The notes under the pieces are model-generated. The model saw only the letters and a list, made by a program, of their open reading frames with translations. It made no database searches and had not been told where the DNA came from. A DNA stretch of 6,106 nt from JBEKSX01 sp049516635 (lineage in GTDB: Bacteria > Bacteroidota > Ignavibacteria > Tepidaquicellales > OLB5): the NCBI GenBank assembly GCA_049516635.1, contig JBEKSX010000119.1, positions 1 to 6,106 on the forward strand. The letters run 5' to 3'. A program made the position numbers and the translations under genes. Each line of letters begins with the position of its first letter. Position 1 is the stretch's first letter. Below are positions 1 through 6,106 of the stretch, one piece after another.

Positions 1-157
1 GGCAATTTGAGTTGCTGAAGAACTCGAACAGCGTTTTCCTGTTTACCTGCTGCGGTATATAGACAGAAGATGAGGGATTATCATTGCTTTCGCAGCCTGA
101 AATATACAAAGCTGAGGAGACAAAGATTAATATCAGGAATAATTTTAGTATTTTCAT
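1..157 (-). CDS. Partial lipoprotein, possible Omp28-like thioredoxin-fold protein (3' end beyond left edge)
   Basis: Only the first 52 codons are in the window; the gene runs off the left edge. I chose the ATG at 155-157. It gives a short Lys-containing N-terminus, a hydrophobic core at about residues 5-19 (ILKLFLILIFVSSALYI) and a lipobox I-S-G-C with the lipidated Cys at residue 22, followed by a Ser/Asn-rich linker. This is a lipoprotein signal peptide, so the mature protein should be membrane-anchored in the envelope. After the linker comes RKTLFEFFSNSNC (residues 40-52), which resembles the first core strand and first active-site Cys of Omp28-related or TlpA-like thioredoxin-fold proteins. 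The single remaining base makes the next codon start with C (Pro, Leu, His, Gln or Arg), compatible with a CxxC such as C-P-x-C. The fold is therefore inferred and the second Cys is not visible. The gene starts 5 nt after the barrel gene stops, with no clear Shine-Dalgarno, so co-transcription is likely. It was missed by a simple ORF search because it is cut by the edge. Confidence 0.72.
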   Translation of the reverse strand, partial: MKILKLFLILIFVSSALYISGCESNDNPSSSVYIPQQVNRKTLFEFFSNSNC

Positions 158-162
158 AATAA

Positions 163-1827
163 TTAAAAATTATTGATTACTGTTAATCTAAAACCTTTAA
201 ACGGATTTACATACCTGCAAATTCCACTTGAGCATTTCAATCCGCCCCGTTCGCTGCCATATGATAATGTAACGGAATTGGCTGAAGAAATCTTATAAGT
301 GACTTCCCCGCTCGCCCACGCTACTATTTTACCGTTAGGATTATAGCGGGACGGGTCCTCCTTATCATTCGAAAGTTCAAGATTACCGTTTAAAATAATA
401 TCGGGTGATCTCGATACAGAAAGAGAAATGTATTCATTATAAAAATTATTCTGCCCGGAAGCTCTTAATGATTTATAAGACCACTGTTGTTCGGCTATAA
501 GTTTTAAACTGTATACCTTCTTAAAATCATATGTAATTTCCACAGGAATTGTAGTGGCTCTTTCTTTATCTGAAGCTGTTGGATCGGTGTTGCTGTACAA
601 TACAGAAGATTGTCTGCCGAAAGCGATCTTTAACTTAAGATTTTTTTTGTAATAATATTCAGCTTCAGCATATATTTCCCAATACGGCGAGAATTTATCT
701 TCAGGTGAAGGCAGAAAATCTACACTACGGCTGACCCTCCTGTAAAGTGTTCTTACCGTAGTATCTATATCTACGTAATCATAATGCCTGCTGGAAAGAG
801 AAAGATTGAGATTAAAGGTCAGATTTTCTTTAGGGCTATAAAATGCTTCGGTCTGGAACCCGAGTTCATCGTTAAAATCGACTATGTGGGTGTTCCTTGT
901 TAGCAAGGTGGATGAATACTCCCTTATGCACGTTGGCGGCTGCTGGAACGGGAGTGCTTTAGTCGGACTCGTAGAGCTCACTTCGTTCGGAACAACCAGG
1001 TTAAACCTGTAATTCTTGTAATCGAAAGTTACACCGAAACCCGGTCTTGTGAACGATATCGTTCCATATGCACCGTCACCTCGAGGACCTATAGACTGGG
1101 GATATACAGAATTTGGCTGGGTAATGGTTTTTTTATTCGCATATGAGGCAAACATATTTATCGATTTATAATTAAATCCTAAATTACCTTCGAATATTTC
1201 TGCTGTAATATTAGTAATTGCTCCTGATGTCGGGATCTGGCCGGTAGTGAAGAGATAAGAACCTCCGAGTGTTACAATACTATATGGTGTAACATCGAAG
1301 TTTGCTGCTCTTATGGAATAGTTCTCTACACGATCCGGACGCAGGTAATCGTTATATTGAAGTCCTCCTCCTAATACAGTTGCATTCAGCTTTACCTTAT
1401 CAATGCTTCTTTTAAAATTCAGCTTCACTCCATCCATTTGCGTGTTAAAACCAAGCCCTCTATTCTCAAACGCGTTGAGGGTTAGCCCTCTTTCGAACAA
1501 TTCATAGAAATTTCCGGCTCTTACGGTAAAATCATCCTTCCTATATTCTACATAACGTCTCGTGATCCCTTTGAGGCTCGTACCAAATTCTATCGGGTCG
1601 TCGTACTCATACCTTACAGCAAATAACAGGTCGTTCACATACAGCCGTATATCGCCCAGCTCCTCAAAATATTCCTTCGTATCTTCGAGAGAAGTTGTAA
1701 TCTCATTTCCTTTGCCGTAACGGAACAGGTTAGATGCAGATACTTTAATGTTAGGTATTTTTTGTGAGAACAATACTGCTGGGTTTATTAAAAAAATAGT
1801 TAATATTATTAGGTATATTTTTCTCAT
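163..1827 (-). CDS. DUF6029-type outer-membrane beta-barrel protein
   Basis: This is a 554-residue secreted protein of unknown biochemical role. Residues 1-21 form a Sec signal peptide (MRKIYLIILTIFLINP..., likely cleaved in LFS|QK). The rest consists of alternating polar and aromatic beta strands and ends in Phe (TVINNF), the usual terminal residue of Gram-negative outer-membrane barrels. The segment at residues 100-137 (GNFYELFERGLTL, then ENRGLGF and MDGVKLNF) matches my memory of DUF6029 proteins of Bacteroidota, as do the PPT-x-REYSSTLLTRNTH stretch near 297-314 and the C-terminal RGGLKCSSGICRYV motif. Cysteines are at 300, 532 and 537; the last two form a C-x4-C pair just before the final strand. 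The ATG at 1825-1827 gives a good signal peptide. The gene lies 45 nt after the TlpA-like gene and 5 nt before the lipoprotein gene, suggesting an envelope redox operon. Barrel topology is inferred from composition. A transport or receptor role is possible but nothing visible specifies a substrate. Confidence 0.85.
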   Translation of the reverse strand: MRKIYLIILTIFLINPAVLFSQKIPNIKVSASNLFRYGKGNEITTSLEDTKEYFEELGDIRLYVNDLLFAVRYEYDDPIEFGTSLKGITRRYVEYRKDDFTVRAGNFYELFERGLTLNAFENRGLGFNTQMDGVKLNFKRSIDKVKLNATVLGGGLQYNDYLRPDRVENYSIRAANFDVTPYSIVTLGGSYLFTTGQIPTSGAITNITAEIFEGNLGFNYKSINMFASYANKKTITQPNSVYPQSIGPRGDGAYGTISFTRPGFGVTFDYKNYRFNLVVPNEVSSTSPTKALPFQQPPTCIREYSSTLLTRNTHIVDFNDELGFQTEAFYSPKENLTFNLNLSLSSRHYDYVDIDTTVRTLYRRVSRSVDFLPSPEDKFSPYWEIYAEAEYYYKKNLKLKIAFGRQSSVLYSNTDPTASDKERATTIPVEITYDFKKVYSLKLIAEQQWSYKSLRASGQNNFYNEYISLSVSRSPDIILNGNLELSNDKEDPSRYNPNGKIVAWASGEVTYKISSANSVTLSYGSERGGLKCSSGICRYVNPFKGFRLTVINNF

Positions 1828-1872
1828 CTCTTAATTATTGATTATTGCAAAATATTGTTTTCCCGGATTTCT
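1828..1872 (-). other. 45-nt AT-rich spacer between the TlpA-like gene and the barrel gene
   Basis: Read on the minus strand, the spacer begins AGAAATCCGGGAAAAC and becomes almost pure A/T before the ATG. It contains no convincing terminator and no Shine-Dalgarno at a usual distance; an AAGAG directly abuts the ATG. A TATTTTG is only a near match to the Bacteroidota -7 element, so I do not call a promoter. It contains a 12-mer, TAATCAATAATT, that also occurs just before the next gene's start. Confidence 0.5.
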
Positions 1873-2358
1873 TTAATGCAGTGCGTTCACTACATCCTGC
1901 TCAAGTTTTATCTCGTCCCCTGCAGTATACCCTGTCGAGTAAGTATGTATAATATCACCTTTTTTATTCATAAGGATCGCAAACGGTATCTGCTGTCCGC
2001 CCAGCGACTCAAAAACACTGCCGTCGGTATCGAATAATACTAGAAAGTTATAGCTTTTGGATTCAATGTATGGTTTTACTTTCGAAATGCTTTTCAGGTC
2101 ATCCCTGTTTATTGCAACATATACGAAACCGGAGTCTTTATATTTGTTATAGATCACATTCATTACCTTCATCTCTTCCTTGCATGGGATGCACCAAGTT
2201 GCCCAGAAGCTGATGAACACCGGGCCTTTCTGTAATAATTCTGTCAGCTTTACAGAATTTCCATCCAGATCATTCAGCTCGAAGTTATAAGCCTGTGAAT
2301 ATGTTACCTTTACGCTAAAAAGAAGTACAATAAATAATACTGCTGTTAATTTTTTCAT
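1873..2358 (-). CDS. Secreted TlpA-like thioredoxin family protein
   Basis: This is a 161-residue periplasmic thiol-disulfide oxidoreductase of the TlpA/ResA/AhpC-TSA group. Residues 1-21 are a Sec signal peptide (MKKLTAVLFIVLLFS core, likely cleaved after TYS before QAYNFEL). The mature start, YNFELNDLDGNSVKLTELL, is the usual redoxin N-terminal hairpin. FISFWATWCIPCKEE follows with the catalytic pair Cys56 and Cys59 (C-I-P-C). The cis-proline loop is at residues 121-126 (GQQIPF, Pro125) and is followed by a strand, the NKKGDII turn and a C-terminal helix. All core elements are intact and the length is normal for a single-domain member. Such proteins usually reduce disulfides outside the cytoplasm, for example in cytochrome c maturation or protein repair; the target cannot be read from this sequence. 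The next gene is an outer-membrane barrel candidate with a cysteine pair, a plausible partner by inference. It lies 40 nt after nuoH; AGAG about 11 nt before the ATG is at best a weak ribosome binding site. Confidence 0.93.
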   Translation of the reverse strand: MKKLTAVLFIVLLFSVKVTYSQAYNFELNDLDGNSVKLTELLQKGPVFISFWATWCIPCKEEMKVMNVIYNKYKDSGFVYVAINRDDLKSISKVKPYIESKSYNFLVLFDTDGSVFESLGGQQIPFAILMNKKGDIIHTYSTGYTAGDEIKLEQDVVNALH

Positions 2359-2398
2359 GATATTGGAATCTCTATTTGATTTAGTTAAATGATTATGT
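2359..2398 (-). other. 40-nt AT-rich spacer between nuoH and the TlpA-like gene
   Basis: This spacer separates the metabolic/respiratory genes from the envelope redox genes. It holds only a 5-bp A/T stem (ATTTA-GT-TAAAT at 2379-2390) with no G/C pairs, too weak for a terminator, and an AGAG about 11 nt before the TlpA-like start. It could hide a promoter, but I see no recognisable one. Read-through from nuoH is the simplest assumption. Confidence 0.45.
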
Positions 2399-3421
2399 TT
2401 ATTTAATAAATGCTACTACAATCGCAGTAACGATGATATTTAAAAAAGCTATGGGAAGCATTACTTTCCATCCCAGGTTCATCAGCTGGTCATAACGGAA
2501 TCTCGGAACAGACCAGCGCACCCAGATAAAGAAGAAGACCATGCAAACTATCTTAATGCTGAAAGTTAAAATCTGCAATAAGCTCGTTAGCAGGGGTGAC
2601 AGCCCGAATGTCTGTAAATATGGAAATTGCCACCCGCCAAGGAAGAGCGTTGTAATTACACTCGATGATACGATAACATTTGCATACTCCGACAGGAAAA
2701 ATAATGCGAATTTCATGCTAGAATACTCTGTATGATAGCCGCCTACCAGCTCAGGCTCTGCTTCAGGCAAGTCGAACGGCGCACGGTTGGTCTCTGCAAA
2801 GGCAGCAACTAGAAATGTAATAAACCCGACAGGCTGCAAAATAATGTTCCATTTCCATCCATATTGATGGAGTACTATATCCTGCAGGCTAAGAGAACCC
2901 GTAACCAGTATTACACCGACTACAGAGAGTCCCATAGACAGCTCATAACTGATCATTTGTGCACAGGAACGGAGACCTCCGAACAACGGGTACTTGCTGT
3001 TAGATGACCAGCCGCTTAATGTGATACCGTAAACCCCGAGGGAAGTTAATGCAAGAATGTAAAGTATCCCGATATTTACATCAGCTATGCGTAGAGGAAT
3101 ATCCCTTCCGAAGAGATGTATTGTATTTCCGAAGGGCACCACAGCAACCGTTGTGAGTGCCACAAATATGGATATCATCGGTGCCAGGGTATGTATTGAG
3201 TGTGTTGCCTTTTCTGGTACTACATCTTCTTTCAGAACCAGCTTAAATACATCTGCGAAGGGCTGGAGTACTCCTTCCCACCCGACGCGGTTGGGACCGA
3301 GACGGTTCTGGATAAATGCCGATATCCTCCTTTCTGCATAAACTGAATATGCCACGCCTATCAGGAGAATGATTATTACAAGAACGATCTTAATTAATGA
3401 AATGACTATTTCTGCCAGCAA
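2399..3421 (-). CDS. nuoH: NADH-quinone oxidoreductase subunit H (complex I, ND1 homologue)
   Basis: This is a 340-residue polytopic inner-membrane protein, the usual NuoH length. NuoH sits where the membrane arm of complex I meets the peripheral arm and helps form the quinone chamber and the start of the proton path. Family signatures are visible in order: AERRISAFIQNRLGPNRVGW at about residues 29-48, the LKEDVVP loop at 63-69, ADVNIGILY at 113-121, GWSSNSKYPLFGGLRSCAQM at 137-156, the acidic loop AETNRAPFDLPEAEPELV at 209-226 followed by GYHTEYSSMKFALFFLSEY, and RFRYDQLMNLGWKV near 307-320. Hydrophobic segments lie between them. The start is TTG at 3419-3421. An in-frame TAA, the isomerase stop, lies just upstream, there is no earlier Met, and GGAG lies 9 nt away. 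The sequence looks intact. No nuo genes flank it: a sugar isomerase lies upstream and a TlpA-like gene downstream. A group 4 hydrogenase homologue is less likely because the ND1-type acidic loop is complete. Confidence 0.97.
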   Translation of the reverse strand: MLAEIVISLIKIVLVIIILLIGVAYSVYAERRISAFIQNRLGPNRVGWEGVLQPFADVFKLVLKEDVVPEKATHSIHTLAPMISIFVALTTVAVVPFGNTIHLFGRDIPLRIADVNIGILYILALTSLGVYGITLSGWSSNSKYPLFGGLRSCAQMISYELSMGLSVVGVILVTGSLSLQDIVLHQYGWKWNIILQPVGFITFLVAAFAETNRAPFDLPEAEPELVGGYHTEYSSMKFALFFLSEYANVIVSSSVITTLFLGGWQFPYLQTFGLSPLLTSLLQILTFSIKIVCMVFFFIWVRWSVPRFRYDQLMNLGWKVMLPIAFLNIIVTAIVVAFIK

Positions 3422-3424
3422 AAA

Positions 3425-4474
3425 TTAATTCTCCGCAAGTTTATTTTTTAAATAATTAATTTTCTCAACGGGAGTCGGATCTACTTTTTGCAGTATAGCC
3501 AGATAGAAGCTTACCCAATCCCCGAGATGTATCAAGTCGAATATCCTTTCGAGCAATGTATCTCCTTCCCCGTCAATTTCAAGCACAAGCCCTGCTATAG
3601 GTTTTATCAACTCCAGCATGATGTCCATCCTTTTCAGTATCCTCTTCTGGTCATCTTTATCCCTGAACACAATAACCGCAAAATTCTTCAGCAAGTCCGG
3701 GTTCTCCTGCCAGCCTACTATTTCATTGTGATTCATTTCCGGCAGGAGGTTTCCGTATGCAAGTGATTTTGCATTCTCACCGAATTGTCCGCGCCATCTC
3801 AAATTTACAATATCTAAAAAATCTGCAGAAGAATAAATGATAGGAATTTTACCCTGAATAAGTTTAGATATCTTTAGAGCATTATTCTGCATTTCATCGA
3901 GGGTTATGTAGGTTTGTGTCTTTTTTCTGATGCGGTTTATTGTTCTGTAGATAACGTTTGTTTTATCGGATGCAAAACCCAGTTTGGTCATCAGTATGAG
4001 CAATGGAAAAAAAGAATAAGCAAGGGCGCATCTCGGCTGATAACCTCTCGGAATTTTAATCAGCGGGAAACCGTCATTTTCTGCTAAGAGTGATAGCCGT
4101 CCTCCCGATGAGATGCAAATAATCCTGCACGCTTTGTTTTTGGCTTCTTCATATGATGCAAGCGTTTCTTCTGTATCGCCTGAGTAGCTTGAAGCGATAA
4201 CAAGAGTACGTTCATCGGCAAATGCAGGCAGACGATAATTTCTGTTCACATAGATCGGTACCTTCAGCTCATACCATAAAAAGCTTCTTAAAAGATCACC
4301 GCCAATTGCCGATCCCCCTAACCCGGAAATGATTATCTTATTCACATCGGAATAATCCCCCTCCACCTTGATGTCCGAACCGATATTTAATGCTTCTTCT
4401 ATCTGGTTTCCGAAATTTGCCAGCACATCGAACATACCGGAACCGTCATATAAACGTATTTCTCTTTCTGTCAT
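3425..4474 (-). CDS. Bifunctional phosphoglucose/phosphomannose isomerase (SIS domain)
   Basis: This 349-residue cytoplasmic enzyme interconverts glucose 6-phosphate or mannose 6-phosphate with fructose 6-phosphate, linking glycolysis/gluconeogenesis with mannose-derived sugar synthesis. It belongs to the SIS-domain family first characterised in Crenarchaeota, not to the classical PGI family. The first SIS domain shows IIISGLGGSAIGGDLL at about 47-62 and ASSYSGDTEETL (phosphate-binding Ser/Thr loop) at 94-105. IPRGYQPRCALAYS follows at 141-154, with Arg148 as the likely active-site Arg. The second domain contains GQFGENAKS and LPEMNHNEIVGW at 229-255. Glu233 and His249 are 16 residues apart, matching the catalytic Glu203/His219 spacing I recall for the Pyrobaculum enzyme. 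A DPTPV motif at 332-336 sits in the C-terminal tail. Where relatives usually have SGNTEE, this one has SGDTEE. The ATG at 4472-4474 lies 12 nt after the ptsI stop; there is no strong Shine-Dalgarno. The relative use of glucose and mannose phosphate cannot be judged from sequence. Confidence 0.9.
   Translation of the reverse strand: MTEREIRLYDGSGMFDVLANFGNQIEEALNIGSDIKVEGDYSDVNKIIISGLGGSAIGGDLLRSFLWYELKVPIYVNRNYRLPAFADERTLVIASSYSGDTEETLASYEEAKNKACRIICISSGGRLSLLAENDGFPLIKIPRGYQPRCALAYSFFPLLILMTKLGFASDKTNVIYRTINRIRKKTQTYITLDEMQNNALKISKLIQGKIPIIYSSADFLDIVNLRWRGQFGENAKSLAYGNLLPEMNHNEIVGWQENPDLLKNFAVIVFRDKDDQKRILKRMDIMLELIKPIAGLVLEIDGEGDTLLERIFDLIHLGDWVSFYLAILQKVDPTPVEKINYLKNKLAEN
3431..3434 (-). 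promoter_or_regulatory. Shine-Dalgarno GGAG for nuoH, inside the end of the isomerase gene
   Basis: On the minus strand the isomerase gene ends CTTGCGGAGAATTAA, followed by TTT and the TTG proposed as the nuoH start. GGAG lies 9 nt before that TTG, a workable distance. It is the clearest ribosome binding site in the window and is the main reason, with the in-frame TAA, for choosing the TTG. Its position inside the preceding gene suggests translational coupling of the isomerase and nuoH. Confidence 0.6.
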
Positions 4475-4486
4475 CTGGTTCTGTTT

Positions 4487-6106
4487 TTACTCTACTTCTT
4501 TAATTATTTTTTCGAATGACCTTGTAAGCAGGTCTTTTATCTTCGATTCTTGATTCAGCGTTAATACTTTTTCTGCTGTCTTCTTCGCATCTGAATATTT
4601 TAACTTCCTTATCAGGCGTTTTATCCTTAAATATGAAGTAGTTTCCACGCTCAATTCTTTTACGCCAAGACCTATCAGAAGCAGGCTCCCCAAAGGATCA
4701 CCCGCCATTTCACCGCAGATGCTCAGGTCTATCTTATTCCTTTCCGCGCTCTTTACAATATAGTCCAGAGCATGTACGACCGCAGGATGGAATTTCTGAT
4801 AATAGCCGGCAACTATACTGCTGTCCCTGTCAACAGCTAAAATGTACTGTACAAGATCATTGGTACCTATGCTGAAGAAATCCACTTCTTTTGCAAAATC
4901 ATCTGCCATAAAAACAACCGAGGGAACCTCGACCATGATACCTACTTTTATATTTTTATCAAATGGAATCTTCTTCTTCAAAAGCTCATTCTTAGCGGTA
5001 TTAAGAAGCTTTTTGGATTCAACTAATTCATCCAGACTGGATATCATTGGAAACATTATCTTTACATTCCCCCTTGCTGATGCACGAAGTATTGCCCTCA
5101 GCTGGTTTAAAAAAACATCAGGCTTATCCAGGCATATCCTTATACCCCTCCAGCCGAGGAAAGGATTTGCTTCCTTCTGAGTTTCCGGTAAAATCTTATC
5201 ACCGCCTATATCAAAGGTCCTTATGGTGACCTGGCGCGGATACAGACGGTCCGCAAGAATTTTATACCTGGTATATTGGTCTTCTTCGGAAGGAAATTCT
5301 TCCATCTCAAGGAAAATGTGCTCCGTCCGGTATAGACCTACACCGCATCCGATATGAGTAAGAATATAATCAAGCTCTTTATTGAATTCGAGGTTAACAA
5401 CCAGACTGATGTCCTGTCCGTCTTTTGTCCTGCTAGGGTATTTCCGGAGCTCCGCAAGCTTCTTCTCATAAAGTGAATATTTTTTAAGCTGGGTATTGTA
5501 TCTCTGGATGGTCCGTTGTGCGGGATTCTTGATGAGATAACCCCTGTATCCGTCTATAATGACAAAATCTTCCTGTTTAATATGCGTTGAAATATCATTC
5601 ATACCCACTACTGCCGGTACGTTGATGGAACGCGCTATGATCGCAACGTGAGAATTTGGTCCCCCCAGATCAGTAGCAAAGCCTAGAAGATTCCTGTTGC
5701 TGAACAGGATTGTATCCGCCGGAGTCAGGTTCCTTGCTATCACAATCGAGTTCTCGTCAATCTTCGAAAATAATTTCATCTTTATCATGTTCCTCAGAAC
5801 GCGGTTCTTTATATCTTCTATGTCGGATACCCTTTCTTTAATGTAATCGTCATTAGAAGAAAGCAGTTTAGTTTCCAGATCTTTCAGCTCCTCATTAAAT
5901 ATCTGGTACGCAGCTTTTTTTTCGTTCCTGATCCTGCTTGTAACTTTCTTGTGAAGTATATCGTCATTTAAAAATAACACCTGCGCTTCGAAGATCTGCA
6001 GGTTGTTCACATCCAGCTTTTCCTTCGCAAGCGTGAATATCTTGTCCAGTTCCTTCCTTGACTGGGATATCGCCTGGGTATAATCTTCTATCTCTTTTTC
6101 CGGATC
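4487..6106 (-). CDS. ptsI: PTS enzyme I (phosphoenolpyruvate-protein phosphotransferase), N-terminus beyond right edge
   Basis: Enzyme I takes phosphate from PEP onto a histidine and passes it to HPr, the first step of the phosphotransferase system. The frame is open from the right edge, giving 539 visible residues; by alignment with E. coli EI about 36 N-terminal residues are missing. The GTG at 6008-6010 is an internal Val codon, because clearly homologous sequence (DPEKEIEDYTQAI..., KELDKIF) continues upstream. In visible numbering, the phospho-His is His153 in GGPNSHVAIIAR (codon 5648-5650). The PEP-binding barrel has Arg260 in GLYRTE, Arg296 in RTFDIGGDK, Glu393, Asn416-Asp417 in IGTNDLVQY, Arg427 in VDRD and Cys464 in ICGEMAGD. 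These correspond to E. coli His189, Arg296, Arg332, Glu431, Asn454-Asp455, Arg465 and Cys502. All key residues are present, so the enzyme should be active. An N-terminal GAF domain, as in the nitrogen-type paralogue PtsP, cannot be excluded because that end is missing. HPr may lie upstream but is not visible. Confidence 0.95.
   Translation of the reverse strand, partial: DPEKEIEDYTQAISQSRKELDKIFTLAKEKLDVNNLQIFEAQVLFLNDDILHKKVTSRIRNEKKAAYQIFNEELKDLETKLLSSNDDYIKERVSDIEDIKNRVLRNMIKMKLFSKIDENSIVIARNLTPADTILFSNRNLLGFATDLGGPNSHVAIIARSINVPAVVGMNDISTHIKQEDFVIIDGYRGYLIKNPAQRTIQRYNTQLKKYSLYEKKLAELRKYPSRTKDGQDISLVVNLEFNKELDYILTHIGCGVGLYRTEHIFLEMEEFPSEEDQYTRYKILADRLYPRQVTIRTFDIGGDKILPETQKEANPFLGWRGIRICLDKPDVFLNQLRAILRASARGNVKIMFPMISSLDELVESKKLLNTAKNELLKKKIPFDKNIKVGIMVEVPSVVFMADDFAKEVDFFSIGTNDLVQYILAVDRDSSIVAGYYQKFHPAVVHALDYIVKSAERNKIDLSICGEMAGDPLGSLLLIGLGVKELSVETTSYLRIKRLIRKLKYSDAKKTAEKVLTLNQESKIKDLLTRSFEKIIKEVE

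Noticed and set aside
1848..1854. TATTTTG as a Bacteroidota -7 promoter element for the barrel gene
   Set aside because: It is one base short of TAnnTTTG and no TTG element is seen at the right distance upstream; such matches are common in AT-rich spacers.
1855..2037. Plus-strand open frame of 60 codons opposite the TlpA-like gene
   Set aside because: It is antisense to the C-terminal part of an intact thioredoxin gene and has no independent support.
2379..2390. Possible terminator hairpin between nuoH and the TlpA-like gene
   Set aside because: The stem is 5 A/T pairs with a 2-nt loop and no U-tract, too weak to form a terminator.
3087..3341. Plus-strand open frame of 84 codons opposite nuoH
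   Set aside because: It lies wholly antisense to a well-supported nuoH and has no recognisable domain; it is a shadow of the real gene.
4842..5180. Plus-strand open frame of 112 codons opposite ptsI
   Set aside because: It lies wholly antisense to conserved enzyme I barrel motifs; its low-complexity Ser/Phe-rich translation is typical of antisense reading.
6008..6010. GTG as the start of the enzyme I gene
   Set aside because: The frame stays open to the right edge and the 32 upstream codons encode sequence that aligns with enzyme I, so this is an internal Val codon.

Overview
The window is a compact, one-directional stretch of a moderately AT-rich bacterial chromosome. All six genes I can support lie on the minus strand, so transcription runs from the right edge to the left edge. 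The gaps between them are 3, 5, 12, 40 and 45 nt. The protein families point to the Bacteroidota/Chlorobi/Ignavibacteria (FCB) group: a DUF6029-type outer-membrane protein next to a secreted TlpA thioredoxin, signal peptides ending in 'S-Q', and mostly weak or absent Shine-Dalgarno sequences. An Ignavibacteria-like organism fits best, but that is inferred from gene content and style, not from a marker gene.

Right half (about 2399-6106): the 5'-truncated gene for PTS enzyme I (ptsI) is followed after 12 nt by a SIS-domain bifunctional phosphoglucose/phosphomannose isomerase. Three nucleotides later comes nuoH, the membrane subunit of respiratory complex I that helps form the quinone site. Its start is a TTG, preceded by a GGAG inside the isomerase gene's 3' end. 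No other nuo gene is visible on either side, so nuoH is detached from any complex I operon within this window. The three genes join PEP-dependent phosphotransfer, hexose-phosphate interconversion and electron transport, and are probably co-transcribed.

Left half (1-2358): a periplasmic TlpA-like thioredoxin, a 554-residue outer-membrane beta-barrel candidate of the DUF6029 type, and the start of a lipoprotein. The visible mature part of the lipoprotein looks like the first beta-strand and first active-site cysteine of an Omp28-like thioredoxin-fold protein. These three genes look like an envelope thiol-redox cassette. The barrel candidate ends with a closely spaced cysteine pair just before its last beta strand, a possible substrate for the flanking thioredoxin-fold proteins.

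I saw no RNA genes, mobile elements, CRISPR arrays, long repeats or convincing terminators. No gene-free stretch exceeds 45 nt. The main points for follow-up are the redox cassette and the isolated nuoH; the remainder is ordinary housekeeping sequence.
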